37,596 bases of DNA from Acidobacteriota bacterium (GTDB lineage Bacteria; Acidobacteriota; Aminicenantia; UBA2199), in assembly GCA_018897435.1 (NCBI GenBank), contig JAHIKI010000072.1:1-37596 (forward strand), in the 5' to 3' direction. The position numbers were made by a program, and so were the translations under genes. This document shows positions 22,974 to 31,282 of the stretch, piece by piece (the first letter of the stretch is position 1; each line of letters starts with the position of its first letter). The notes under the pieces were generated by a model. The model ran no database searches, was not told the DNA's origin, and saw nothing but the letters and a program-made list of their open reading frames with translations.

Positions 22974-23698
22974 TTTGGATTTGTCGTGTTCAGGGTGATG
23001 CCGCCGATGACCTTCGCGCCCTCGTCATCGCTGGCCGCAACCTTGATCTCGATGCTCTCGCCCAGCCGCTTTGCCGTCTCCTCGTCGATCTTCCAGGAAA
23101 GGGCGCCGGTCTGGGGGTCAAGGCCGATCCCCTGGTCCAGGGGCGAGATCAGCTGGAAAGATACCGAGTCGCCGTCGGGATCGACGGCCTGGAACCGGCA
23201 CTTTAACTCGCCCGGGACCTGGAAAGGTTCCAGGGGGGGGATCGTCAGCACGGGAGTGGAATTGGCGATGCGCACGAACTTCGAACGGACCTCGTCCCCC
23301 TTCCTTCCGGGCCAGGTCGGAACCACGCGGCAGGAGACCCAGGCCTTCTTTTTAAAGTGGCTCGGCTCGAGCACCGGACCGGTCACCTCGGAAACCTTCT
23401 CGTTGTTGACGACCCACTCGTAATTGAATACGATCTCCTCCGGGGGGACACCCGAGTAAACCGCTTCGGCCGTCACCGGCGTGGAGACGGTGGGGACTTC
23501 CGGGGTCAGGCGGATCTCCCGAACCTGGAACGCTGCCGATTCGGCGTCGGGCTCCAGGGCAGTCTCCGCGGCGGTCGCGGCCGATTGGACAAGAGGGCGG
23601 TCCTCGGTTTGCTTATTTTTTGCGGACGATCCAGCGCGATCTCCGCACGCGGTCGCGAGCAGCGACAAAACCAACACCATGCCCCATTGAACCTTCAT
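22970..23698 (-). CDS. Putative lipoprotein with Ig-like domain
   Basis: About 242 residues from the ATG at 23698, which has AAGGAGG well placed upstream. The N-terminus MKVQWGMVLVLSLLATACGD is a signal peptide ending in a lipobox-like ATAC. A low-complexity linker follows. There is then an Ig/PKD-like region (FNYEWVVNNEKVSEV, AWVSCRVVP) and a C-terminal putative-Ig module (VDPDGDSVSFQLISP, GIGLDPQTGALSWKI). It is probably anchored in the outer or inner membrane facing the periplasm. It overlaps the [2Fe-2S] gene by 4 nt. Why a lipoprotein is coupled to an oxidoreductase is unclear. Confidence 0.78.
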   Translation of the reverse strand: MKVQWGMVLVLSLLATACGDRAGSSAKNKQTEDRPLVQSAATAAETALEPDAESAAFQVREIRLTPEVPTVSTPVTAEAVYSGVPPEEIVFNYEWVVNNEKVSEVTGPVLEPSHFKKKAWVSCRVVPTWPGRKGDEVRSKFVRIANSTPVLTIPPLEPFQVPGELKCRFQAVDPDGDSVSFQLISPLDQGIGLDPQTGALSWKIDEETAKRLGESIEIKVAASDDEGAKVIGGITLNTTNPK

Positions 23699-23760
23699 TT
23701 GGCGCCTCCTTTCAGGAGAGATCATAGCGCCCCTCCCCACTTTTTGCAAGACACCCCGTA

Positions 23761-23799
23761 AAAAAAAACCGGGAAGCCCGTCCAGGCTTCCCGGCAAAA
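23761..23799 (-). terminator. Rho-independent terminator of the pilus operon
   Basis: CCGGGAAGCC (23769-23778) pairs perfectly with GGCTTCCCGG (23785-23794). On the minus strand eight T residues follow (23768-23761). It lies just after the PilY1 stop and separates that operon from the lipoprotein gene. Confidence 0.9.
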
Positions 23800-23815
23800 A
23801 TGGTCGAAATCAACC

Positions 23816-26800
23816 CTACTTTTTTATTTCCTTCCAGACCACCGGGCCGAAGATGTCGTCCAAAGTGATGGTTTCGGGATCTTTGATCTCGAAGCCGCCT
23901 GGAGTTGTGCCACCAAAGTAGGCTTTGTATTTACCCGAGGAGAGGAGACCGAAGCCGAGAATTTTACCGCCGAAATCGTAAACGCTGGGGATGGAGATGG
24001 TGTTGCCGCTGGCGGCCAATTTGAATTTGTATACTTGGTGAAAACCGGTGACAGGCGGAGTTTCACAGAGGTCTATCTCCCCCAATGGATCGGGGGGCGG
24101 CGTCCAGGGAGAGAAGGTGTTGAGGTACACAATATTGTTCAAAAACAATGGGCTCGGTTCGTAGAAGATTTCGTTTGCATAGGATTCAAAATTAAAGAAG
24201 AATCCTTTGTAGCTGGCCAGCGAGAAGGTGGTATCCGTGGGCAGGGTGGTGAACCAAGTGGTGATGTCTTTCAAATTGGTGTTGGTGTAAGGGGTAGCGG
24301 GAACCGAGAAATCGTCAATGAGGGCGACGAATTGGCCGCTGGGATTGGAGAATACCGTTGTATTGCCCTGCGTAGTGGTGTCGGTGATGTCGGGGCGGCG
24401 GCCGGTGCCGAATAGGGCCCAGAGGTGGTATTCCTTGTCGAAACCAAGGGTGGCTCCAAGGTATAAGGTCTGCGTATCGGGAGCCTGGTAGATCTTATTC
24501 GGAATCCATGTTGACGGATTCCCGAGCACGTTCATCCGCCACATCCTGCCGCCAGTGTCCTGGTTGGTATCTTGATAACTCCCGGTCTCAAAAAAGTAGA
24601 GCAAGTCGGCGATGCCGTCGTTGTTCTTGTCAAGCAGCGAGGGGGGAGCGGCGATCTGGTACATGAGTCCGGAGTGGGAATAGACGGGGACGCCACTCAC
24701 TGTGGTCACTCCGGTGGATGCACCGTAGGTGGTCTTTTGCAGCAACTCCCCAGTATAGGCGCGCAGGGTGAAGAGGGCCTGCCCCTCCAGGCGGGAAGTC
24801 GCCAGTTTTTCCTCCCAGACCGGTTTGGTCCCGACCTGGGACAGGTCGCAGGCGACGCCGCCTGAAAGGAACACTGCCGGCAAGGTTTCGGAGCCGGTGT
24901 GGATGTCAGCGAGGATCGGCCGGGCCTCGGTGCAACCCAGCAACGTATCGTTCAACTCCCACAGGAACTTGGGGCCGGTGGTCAAGGGATCGGCCGCATC
25001 GGGGTCGGGATCGGTGATGTCGAGGGCGCAGTAGGCCTTGCCGCCGGTCCCCATGCCGAAGATGAAGAGGGTCTTCCATTCTTTATTTGCGCCGATCTGC
25101 ACCTGGATGTCCTTGACGATCCCCTTGCCGTCGTTGAAGTAGCGGAAGTAATAGGGACGTTCGGCGGCATTTGTGACAGTCGTGAGATACTTGAGCCGGG
25201 GCAGGTGGCTGGGGGAGATGAAGGCCCAGAGTTCGGAGCCATCCTCGACCTTGAAGCAGTGGATCATGCCGTCGTTGGCGCCGACGTAGATCACCTCGGA
25301 GCGGGTCTGGTTGGCCTCGTAGAAGGTGTTGTAACTCGCGTCGAAGGCCCCCTTCCACTTAATGGGGACGCTCACCACCAGCGGGTTGAAGTGAAAGATG
25401 TCGCCCATCTTGTAGCCCGCCGGGGAGCCCGCCTCGTCATCGTAGGGATCCGTATACCCATTATTGCCGCGGATGAAACTGACAACCGTGTTGCGGCGGA
25501 CTTCGTTGGGGTCGAGGGGATTTGTATCGTCGTTATCGCTGGCGACATAGACGCCCAGGTCCTGGGGGGTGATATCGGTCGTGTTAAAGAGCACCAGGCT
25601 GCCCCCCTTGACCGTGTAGATCAATCGGCTGTCGGGAGATCTCGCGGCCAGCAGCTTGCCGGCGTCCCACACGTCCTCGGTGAGCGCCGGAAAATCACCG
25701 TTATCATCTAAGTCATAGGCCTTGAGGTACCCCTGCCAGACGGTCTTGCCGTTGCGCGGGGTGAAGGTGGCGATGTAACCGCGCTTGCCGTAAGTGAACG
25801 ACTGCTTGGGAGCGGCGAAGGTGGTGAACATCATCTCCGCTTCGCGGAGGCCGATGTCGGTGATGGCCGACTGCAGGGCATCCGAGAGTTCCTGGAAGTT
25901 GGAGGAGGTAAAGTATTTGCCGTCGCCGTTGATGGCGGTGCGGGCCAGCAAGTCGTTGTCGGCAGTGAAGCCGATGGTATACGTAACAATGTTCTGGTTG
26001 CCCGGCCAGCGCATTTTGACCTGCGAGTGATTGGCGGGATAGAGGTTGTCGGGGAACATGTCCTGGTGATTGATGAAATAGGCCACGTCGTCAAGGAGGT
26101 CGGTGCCGCCATTATCACGGTACCAGCATGTTTCGAAGGGACAGTAAGCTCTATCCGCGGAGGAGGGCGGCTTGAAACTCGTGAAATATGAGTAGTCATA
26201 AGTCAAACTGGGATTGGCCGGGTCCATCGGGTAATCGCCCCAGCCGTGATTGTAGTCCCACGTATAGACGGGGATGCCGTCCCCGGTGACCGGCTGATGG
26301 GTGCGCTTCACCGTCTTGGTGCGGAAAATCGAACCATTGTATGTAGAACCCATGAAGTTGTCGCTTACCGACTGGCCATCGGTAGCGATGATCACATAGT
26401 TCCCCTGGCAGTGGCTTTCCATTAAAGAAGTCGAAGGTTGGTATACGGCAGTAACAGGGAGATAATCTTTTCCACCCGAGGGGCCAGGCTTGAAGTCGTG
26501 CCAGATGGTAGCCAATGACTCGGCAAGCGGAGTATTGCTCTTGCCGATTATTCCTAACACCGCTTTTTTATAATTAGTGAGGCCTTGGGATTCTTGGGAC
26601 ATATCAGAGGGAGAATCAAGGCTTCGTGCCCCTTCGCTGTCGTCAGCGAAGATGTACAGGCCTAATTTTACGGTTTCTACGTTGTCCCCAGCGACCTTGC
26701 AGGTCACCTCGCGGGCGACCTGAATGCGCGTAAAGATCTGTTTTACAATAATAACACCGCTGCAATTGCAGTTGGAGGGATTGGCACTCGTGTCTGTCTG

Positions 26801-27619
26801 AGACGGTGTATCCAACATATTGAATGTGCCCCAATGAGAAAAATGGGAGATGACGTCCAATTGGGCCGTTGTCGCATTCAGGGCAAACCATCTGACATAG
26901 TTCGCGTCATAGAAGCAATGATAAGCCACATTGCGGTATCCTAACATGATATCTTCCGTACCGTAAAGGTAGACGGGGTAGAATGTGCCATTCGTTCGCT
27001 TCTGGTAGCTGAAAAGGGTTTCGCTGGCGCTGAACGTTCCCTGGACGTTGCTTACCGTCAGGTAGTACTTGTTCCCCTGAGTACTGCGTGCGGTGACGCT
27101 GGCGTAGGCGCCAGAGGTTTTCCCCTGGATCCAGCCGGGGAAGTAGGCTGAATCGTTCCAAGCACTGTAGGTGCCCAGGCTCACTTGGAGTTCGGTGGCT
27201 GAGCTGATCGCGGAAAGGGAGCCAACGTTATTGGGGAAGTAGGCGGACGCTGAACCCACGCGTACAAAACCGAACCAGCCCGGGTTTTTAAGTTTGAACC
27301 CCGGAGAAGATGAGCCGATCCAAGTGCCAACGCCGTCGTTTTCATTGATTACAGTAGAATTGTAAACATTTCCCGAATAAATGGCATCTGAATGGAAGCC
27401 GTCGCCGTCGATGTCATTCGCATGCCCGGCAGGGAAGCCGTCGGGCCCATTCCTGGGATAGCTGATGACGGCATTCATCGTTCCTGAACTGTCCATCAAT
27501 ATCACCACATTGGGTTTCAGGCGCATGGAGGATTGCTTGAACAACTCCTCGTCGTCCCAGGCGCGGAGCAAAAACACGAGCGACAGGATCGCTAGAATCA
27601 AAATAATTTTCTTGGTCAT
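23816..27619 (-). CDS. pilY1: PilY1-like type IV pilus tip/assembly protein
   Basis: A 1267-residue secreted protein. The signal peptide covers about residues 1-20. A von Willebrand A-like region begins with VVILMDSSGTM, whose MIDAS is DSSGT at 43-47, followed by a calcium-loop-like DIDGDG (69-74). The C-terminal half is the Neisseria PilC-type beta-propeller (GANDGMIHCFKVEDGSELWAFISPSHL; FGMGTGGKAYCALDITDP; LLDKNNDGIADLLYF, an EF-hand-like calcium site). It acts at the pilus tip or in secretion, countering retraction and mediating adhesion in known homologues. It is the last gene of a minor-pilin operon; GGGGAGG precedes the ATG. Surface adhesion or motility is inferred. Confidence 0.95.
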   Translation of the reverse strand: MTKKIILILAILSLVFLLRAWDDEELFKQSSMRLKPNVVILMDSSGTMNAVISYPRNGPDGFPAGHANDIDGDGFHSDAIYSGNVYNSTVINENDGVGTWIGSSSPGFKLKNPGWFGFVRVGSASAYFPNNVGSLSAISSATELQVSLGTYSAWNDSAYFPGWIQGKTSGAYASVTARSTQGNKYYLTVSNVQGTFSASETLFSYQKRTNGTFYPVYLYGTEDIMLGYRNVAYHCFYDANYVRWFALNATTAQLDVISHFSHWGTFNMLDTPSQTDTSANPSNCNCSGVIIVKQIFTRIQVAREVTCKVAGDNVETVKLGLYIFADDSEGARSLDSPSDMSQESQGLTNYKKAVLGIIGKSNTPLAESLATIWHDFKPGPSGGKDYLPVTAVYQPSTSLMESHCQGNYVIIATDGQSVSDNFMGSTYNGSIFRTKTVKRTHQPVTGDGIPVYTWDYNHGWGDYPMDPANPSLTYDYSYFTSFKPPSSADRAYCPFETCWYRDNGGTDLLDDVAYFINHQDMFPDNLYPANHSQVKMRWPGNQNIVTYTIGFTADNDLLARTAINGDGKYFTSSNFQELSDALQSAITDIGLREAEMMFTTFAAPKQSFTYGKRGYIATFTPRNGKTVWQGYLKAYDLDDNGDFPALTEDVWDAGKLLAARSPDSRLIYTVKGGSLVLFNTTDITPQDLGVYVASDNDDTNPLDPNEVRRNTVVSFIRGNNGYTDPYDDEAGSPAGYKMGDIFHFNPLVVSVPIKWKGAFDASYNTFYEANQTRSEVIYVGANDGMIHCFKVEDGSELWAFISPSHLPRLKYLTTVTNAAERPYYFRYFNDGKGIVKDIQVQIGANKEWKTLFIFGMGTGGKAYCALDITDPDPDAADPLTTGPKFLWELNDTLLGCTEARPILADIHTGSETLPAVFLSGGVACDLSQVGTKPVWEEKLATSRLEGQALFTLRAYTGELLQKTTYGASTGVTTVSGVPVYSHSGLMYQIAAPPSLLDKNNDGIADLLYFFETGSYQDTNQDTGGRMWRMNVLGNPSTWIPNKIYQAPDTQTLYLGATLGFDKEYHLWALFGTGRRPDITDTTTQGNTTVFSNPSGQFVALIDDFSVPATPYTNTNLKDITTWFTTLPTDTTFSLASYKGFFFNFESYANEIFYEPSPLFLNNIVYLNTFSPWTPPPDPLGEIDLCETPPVTGFHQVYKFKLAASGNTISIPSVYDFGGKILGFGLLSSGKYKAYFGGTTPGGFEIKDPETITLDDIFGPVVWKEIKK

Positions 27620-27632
27620 GGGTTACCTCCCC

Positions 27633-28124
27633 TTAATATTCGGGCGCGAACGCGGCCACGATCGACTGCAGTTCCTTGCGCGCGCTGCGGAGATTCTTGT
27701 TGCCGGCCGACGTGGTTCCCTCCGCCGATACGGTCAGGTCCCAGAGCACGATGGTGGCCCCCGTCTCCGAGCACTCCTCGATCGACATCCCCGTGGGCGG
27801 CGGGGCATTGAATCCCAGGAAAGCCTTGACCGGCACAGGGAGCGCCGGGGACGTCACATTGAGCTCCCCGCCCCGGTAAGTCATTTGTCCAAAGGGGATG
27901 GCGGGAAATACGATGTCCGGCGGGTAGTATTCGTTGTAAATGCGGCGGATCCCATCGCTAATCCCTGATTCGGCGGTGTAGAGCGCGGTCTTGTCGGCCA
28001 GGAACTGGCGGTTGGTCTTCGTTTCGAGGCTGGTGTTCTCGAGGCCGGCGAGGCCGATCAAGGACAGGAGCAACACCGCGATCAACACCAAAATCAAGGC
28101 CGAACCTCTTTCTGAATTTTTCAT
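27633..28124 (-). CDS. pilX: PilX-like minor pilin protein
   Basis: 163 residues. The N-terminus is ERGSALILVLIAVLLLSLIGLAGLENTSLETKTNRQ, the PilX N-terminal pattern: a hydrophobic helix followed by the conserved Glu and the LE..T...N segment. The processing site is less canonical than in the neighbouring prepilins. AGGAGA precedes the ATG. It sits between PilW- and PilY1-like genes, in the usual fimU-pilV-W-X-Y1 order, and probably joins the pilus priming complex at the inner membrane. Confidence 0.88.
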   Translation of the reverse strand: MKNSERGSALILVLIAVLLLSLIGLAGLENTSLETKTNRQFLADKTALYTAESGISDGIRRIYNEYYPPDIVFPAIPFGQMTYRGGELNVTSPALPVPVKAFLGFNAPPPTGMSIEECSETGATIVLWDLTVSAEGTTSAGNKNLRSARKELQSIVAAFAPEY

Positions 28125-28133
28125 ACTTGTCTC

Positions 28134-29237
28134 CTAAAACTGGATGGGGTAGTTGCGCAGCCCCACCTCGCGTGTCAAAAAATGGTAGTGGTAGCGCCCG
28201 GTCAAAATCTGCCCCGAGTCGGTGCTGTCGCCCATCACCGGCTTGCGGTAACTAATGCCGGACCCGCTCGTCTCAGTCGCTTCCTGGGTGCGGAGCAGCA
28301 TTTCGAAACGGATGGAGCGGACAGTCTTGTTCTGGATGGCAGCCCAGGCGGCAGGCCCACTGGGAACGACCGTTTCCACGCCGGTGGCTGGATCTATTTG
28401 GATGTAGCTGATCTGCAGGTCTTGAATGTTGGGCAGGATCGGCACTGGCCCGATCATCCGGTTGTCGACATCGTCAAAGGTGGGCGCTGTCGACAGGTCC
28501 GCGGCCAGGTTGGCCCCATTGAAGTCGTTGACCATGACCAGGGTGCGAGAACCGTCGGTTTTGCTTTGTATCAAAAAGATGGAAAAATTATCGAGGCGAA
28601 TAACCGGTGAGCCGGCAGGGTAGGTGCCGGTGCCGGCGCTGGTCGGATCGACGTAGTGGGTGGTGTTCAACAGCCCGGAGCGATAGGCGGGTAACGCGGC
28701 CACGGAAAGGCTGGTGTCGGAAGTCACGTCCGCATTCACCCGGAACACGTAGAAGCCGTCGGCGCGAGAAATTAAACCGAAATCGCCGGCATGCCAGGCC
28801 CGAACAATGGTGACGTCGACCGACTTAATATTGGTCGTAATCACCGACACCGTGCCTTCCCCGGCATTGAAATCCCCTGTCAGGCTGGTTATTGCGTTGG
28901 GGTCGCCTGAGGCGACCATTATTCCGTCGGGATAAGCCCCGAGGTTAGCGGGGTTGTAAAGGGGCAGGATGCCGTTGAATTGGGGCAAGGCGGCCAGAAA
29001 GGAGGTGGTGTTGAGCATGGTCAGCACTGCCCCGGCTTCGCGGCAGGGCTCTACCAGGAACTGGTCGATCCCCCGCCCGGCCTGGTTCATGTCGAGCCGG
29101 CGGTTCTCGGTGTTGTGGGTCCGCTGGGTGGCGATTATCACGCTGAAGATGGAAAGGAACACCAACACCGTCAGGGTAGAGGCGATCAAAACTTCGACCA
29201 GGGTGAAGCCGTGTTGGTTGTTTTGTTTCATATTCAT
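28134..29237 (-). CDS. pilW: PilW-like minor prepilin
   Basis: About 367 residues from the ATG at 29237, which forms an ATGA overlap with the PilV-like gene. A longer frame upstream is read-through of that neighbour. The class III prepilin signal MNMKQNNQHG is cut before FTLVEVLIASTLTVLVF, with the conserved Glu at mature position 5. The large globular C-terminal part (AGRGIDQFLVEPCREAG...) is as in PilW. GAGGG provides a modest ribosome site. It would be processed by prepilin peptidase (not in this window) and act in pilus priming. Confidence 0.9.
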   Translation of the reverse strand: MNMKQNNQHGFTLVEVLIASTLTVLVFLSIFSVIIATQRTHNTENRRLDMNQAGRGIDQFLVEPCREAGAVLTMLNTTSFLAALPQFNGILPLYNPANLGAYPDGIMVASGDPNAITSLTGDFNAGEGTVSVITTNIKSVDVTIVRAWHAGDFGLISRADGFYVFRVNADVTSDTSLSVAALPAYRSGLLNTTHYVDPTSAGTGTYPAGSPVIRLDNFSIFLIQSKTDGSRTLVMVNDFNGANLAADLSTAPTFDDVDNRMIGPVPILPNIQDLQISYIQIDPATGVETVVPSGPAAWAAIQNKTVRSIRFEMLLRTQEATETSGSGISYRKPVMGDSTDSGQILTGRYHYHFLTREVGLRNYPIQF

Positions 29238-29689
29238 AGCGAGGCCCTCACAACGGTGATCTCGATCGGCCAATGGTCGTTTAGGCCGCCCGCGTTGGTG
29301 CTTCCCCCCGTCCGCCAGGCGGCACGCGACCGGATGGTGCAGGATGTGGCGGTCCAGTTTTCCACGGTGATGATGCGGGTATAGTTGGCAAAGCCGGGGA
29401 TCTGGCCAAAGCTCTTCACATCGTTCATGCCGGAGAGGGTGTCGTAGGGCTGCCACATGCAGAACTCGATGCCGTTTTCAGCGAGCTGCACGGCGGTGGC
29501 GTAGTAGCGGTTGGACTGGTTGAACTTGATGTAGGCGGAGTTCATGGAAAGGACCCCGATGATCAGAAAGGCCATAAGGGAGACGGCGATCAGCAGTTCA
29601 ATGAACGAGAAACCGGCTTCCTTACCACTGCGGCCCGTTTGTGGCGCCATTGACTCAGGGTAGGTTGATCGACAATGATTTTTGTACAT
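29234..29689 (-). CDS. pilV: PilV-like minor prepilin
   Basis: 151 residues. A prepilin cleavage site lies at KEAG before FSFIELLIAVSLMAFLIIGV, with Glu at mature position 5. The leader is long (about 26 residues) if the ATG at 29689, with GGAGG five nt upstream, is used; a shorter start lies at 29650 without a ribosome site. It overlaps the GspH-like gene by 35 nt and the PilW-like gene by 4 nt. It is a component of the minor-pilin complex. Confidence 0.88.
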   Translation of the reverse strand: MYKNHCRSTYPESMAPQTGRSGKEAGFSFIELLIAVSLMAFLIIGVLSMNSAYIKFNQSNRYYATAVQLAENGIEFCMWQPYDTLSGMNDVKSFGQIPGFANYTRIITVENWTATSCTIRSRAAWRTGGSTNAGGLNDHWPIEITVVRASL

Positions 29690-30185
29690 TGAGGCCTCCG
29701 AAAGGATAGAAGGTGATCAGGACCCGGTCGCCGAAATCCCCCCCCTTGCGGTGGGGGTTGCGCACGTCGATGGTCTGTATGCCGGCCATGGTGAATGGCT
29801 GGGTGCAGGCGTCATCGGTCTGATAAACGTAGCCTCGGGAATCGATGGCCAGATCGAGGGTGTCGTTTTCCACAAAAACCGTACTCGTTGGCCCGAGGTC
29901 AATCGCACGGATGGGATCGGCCACCCACGAGAGTACCCCGCTGACCCGTTGGGATCGATACATCTCAAACCCCTGGGCGGAAAACTTCATCCGACAGGGG
30001 AGGTTTTCCTTGGCGGCGAGTTGTTTCAACTGCAGGAACGAGGTGGTGATGTCGCGGGCGAAGTCGCTCATCGTCCAGCGGTGGCGGACGTTGTAGTTGA
30101 TCCCGGCGGACACTATGACAATGATACTCATCAACGCCAGTACAACCAGCAATTCGACCAACGTGAAGCCCGTTCTTTTTCTCAT
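29655..30185 (-). CDS. GspH/FimT-like minor prepilin
   Basis: 176 residues and first gene of the minor-pilin operon. MRKRTG, cut before FTLVELLVVLALMSIIVIV, is a textbook type III prepilin signal with a very short leader. The GspH/FimT-type globular domain follows (DFARDITTSFLQLKQLAAKENLPCRM; VLITFYPFGGL). AAGGAG lies 9 nt before the ATG. A candidate sigma-54 element lies just upstream. Its role is as FimU/FimT in pilus initiation. Confidence 0.9.
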   Translation of the reverse strand: MRKRTGFTLVELLVVLALMSIIVIVSAGINYNVRHRWTMSDFARDITTSFLQLKQLAAKENLPCRMKFSAQGFEMYRSQRVSGVLSWVADPIRAIDLGPTSTVFVENDTLDLAIDSRGYVYQTDDACTQPFTMAGIQTIDVRNPHRKGGDFGDRVLITFYPFGGLNVQKSLSINLP

Positions 30186-30208
30186 TTGCAGTTTCTCCTT
30201 TTTAATAA

Positions 30209-30224
30209 AGCATTATTCATGCCA
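30209..30224 (-). promoter_or_regulatory. Candidate sigma-54 promoter of the pilin operon
   Basis: On the minus strand TGGCATGAATAATGCT: GG and GC are separated by exactly 10 nt, one mismatch from TGGCAYG-N4-TTGCW. The predicted start would be near 30198, at the edge of the ribosome site, which is tight and lowers confidence. Confidence 0.35.
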
Positions 30225-30241
30225 TAGTATTAAAATGAACC

Positions 30242-30286
30242 AAAAAACGGCCGGAAGTGGCTCCAAGCCGTCTGGCGGGACTTCCA
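30242..30286 (-). terminator. Probable terminator after the zinc-ribbon gene unit
   Basis: On the minus strand GGAAGT (30285-30280) pairs with ACTTCC (30258-30253). An inner GGC/GCC hairpin lies within, and six T residues follow after a short GGCCG. It is imperfect but well placed to end the kinase/folC unit before the pilin operon. Confidence 0.5.
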
Positions 30287-30388
30287 TCAAAGAAAAAACT
30301 GGGAGCAACTTGGCATTTAATTGGGTATTTTTTATACAACTATGATGTGTCATCCACATTCTCCATTCCTGACCCGGAATTGGCACCA

Positions 30389-30496
30389 TTATTTGTTTTT
30401 TTTGTTTAAAAACAGGAAAATAAGCGAAAAAAACAACAGGTTGAGGGCAATTGCCGCAAAAAGTTTGTAGAAATTGAAATTTTGCAGGATTTTCAA
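30389..30496 (-). CDS. Possible 35-aa membrane peptide
   Basis: Frame from a TTG at 30496 to TAA at 30389. The peptide is MKILQNFNFYKLF followed by AAIALNLLFFSLIFLFLNKKNK: one strongly hydrophobic helix with a basic tail, as in small membrane proteins. AGGGGGCGG lies upstream. It follows the zinc-ribbon membrane protein gene on the same strand. There is no family match; it may be chance in AT-rich sequence. Confidence 0.3.
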   Translation of the reverse strand: MKILQNFNFYKLFAAIALNLLFFSLIFLFLNKKNK

Positions 30497-30550
30497 TGCT
30501 TACCGCCCCCTTCACCGTTGCTGTCTGCTTACAACTCGAGGCATTTGCTT

Positions 30551-31282
30551 TCAGGACTTGACTTTAAAACGCAGGCCGCCGAAAACAAAGGCCAGGGCGT
30601 TATAAAACAGGCCAAGCAGAGCGGCCAGCAGTGCGCAGCCGATAAAGCCGGCTATGCCCCCTATGGCGCCGAAGAACAATCCGCCTTGGATCTTGCCCTG
30701 CATTTCCTGCAGCATCATCGGGAATTGGAATATCCAATCGCCGAAAATTTTGAAAATCCCGAAAGTGGCGCCGAAAATCACCCCGGCGACCAGGCCCAAG
30801 CCTCCGAAAAAAAAGATCAGGGAAAAGATACGCACCGACCTGATCAGCATCTCGCCTGCGCCGGGATGCTGTTCCGGCGCTTTGGCGGCCAATTTTTGGC
30901 TGGCTCCGCAAAATTTGCAATAGGCGTCATGCTCCCCCATGCGCGAATGGCAAAATTTGCAAAAAGTCTCGGATTTTTCGTCGGTCGGCTGCTGGTTTTC
31001 CCGGCCAGCGGCGGGAATTTTTTCCGCTTGCGCCAGCTCCGGCTGCAGCAGCAGCGGTGTATCTTCGTGGCCGTAGGGATTGGCGGCCTTCCAGGAGCTG
31101 CCATCATAGACATACCAGCCACCCGTTTTGCTGCCCAGCATCCAGTAGCGGTTTTCTTCGTCCCGGATCATCATTTTCTTCAATTCGGCCTTCATGTCAT
31201 CGCCGGATATCTCACCTGCGGCCTGGCGCTCTTTCAGATCTTTATAAAGGTCCTCAATCTCCCTGAATTTTTTTTCGTCCAT
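30551..31282 (-). CDS. Zinc-ribbon membrane protein of unknown function
   Basis: 243 residues from the ATG at 31282, which has GGAGG 8 nt upstream. Order of parts: an N-terminal helical segment (EIEDLYKDLKERQAAGEISGDDMKAELKKMM), a small aromatic module (YWMLGSKTGGWYVYDGSSWKAA), a double-CxxC zinc ribbon (CKFCHSRMGEHDAYCKFCG), then two or three transmembrane helices (SLIFFFGGLGLVAGVIFGATFG; AIGGIAGFIGCALLAALLG). The cytosolic ribbon and module may sense or bind a partner. It overlaps the end of folC by 29 nt. No specific function can be assigned. Confidence 0.8.
   Translation of the reverse strand: MDEKKFREIEDLYKDLKERQAAGEISGDDMKAELKKMMIRDEENRYWMLGSKTGGWYVYDGSSWKAANPYGHEDTPLLLQPELAQAEKIPAAGRENQQPTDEKSETFCKFCHSRMGEHDAYCKFCGASQKLAAKAPEQHPGAGEMLIRSVRIFSLIFFFGGLGLVAGVIFGATFGIFKIFGDWIFQFPMMLQEMQGKIQGGLFFGAIGGIAGFIGCALLAALLGLFYNALAFVFGGLRFKVKS

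Larger units (their letters stand above)
30186..30388. other. Intergenic region upstream of the pilin operon
   Basis: Holds a candidate sigma-54 element (30209-30224) and a hairpin terminator (30242-30286) for the upstream minus-strand genes. With the small-peptide frame discounted, the gene-free stretch extends to 30550 (365 nt). I saw no match to a c-di-GMP riboswitch. Confidence 0.5.

Noticed and set aside
24899-25711. A 270-codon plus-strand frame inside the PilY1 gene
   Set aside because: Antisense shadow of the beta-propeller coding sequence; low-complexity Gly/Val/Asp translation and no ribosome site.
28134-29456. Extended 440-codon version of the PilW-like gene
   Set aside because: The first 73 codons are read-through of the overlapping PilV-like gene; the prepilin signal and ATGA overlap fix the start at 29237.
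30213-30515. A 100-codon minus-strand frame upstream of the pilin operon
   Set aside because: No ribosome site, Pro/Phe-rich mixed composition; it crosses a terminator hairpin and the sigma-54-like site. A different frame in the same place gives the more plausible 35-residue peptide.
30186-30550. c-di-GMP riboswitch upstream of the pilin operon
   Set aside because: I looked for the GEMM core and conserved tetraloop-receptor bases and did not find them.
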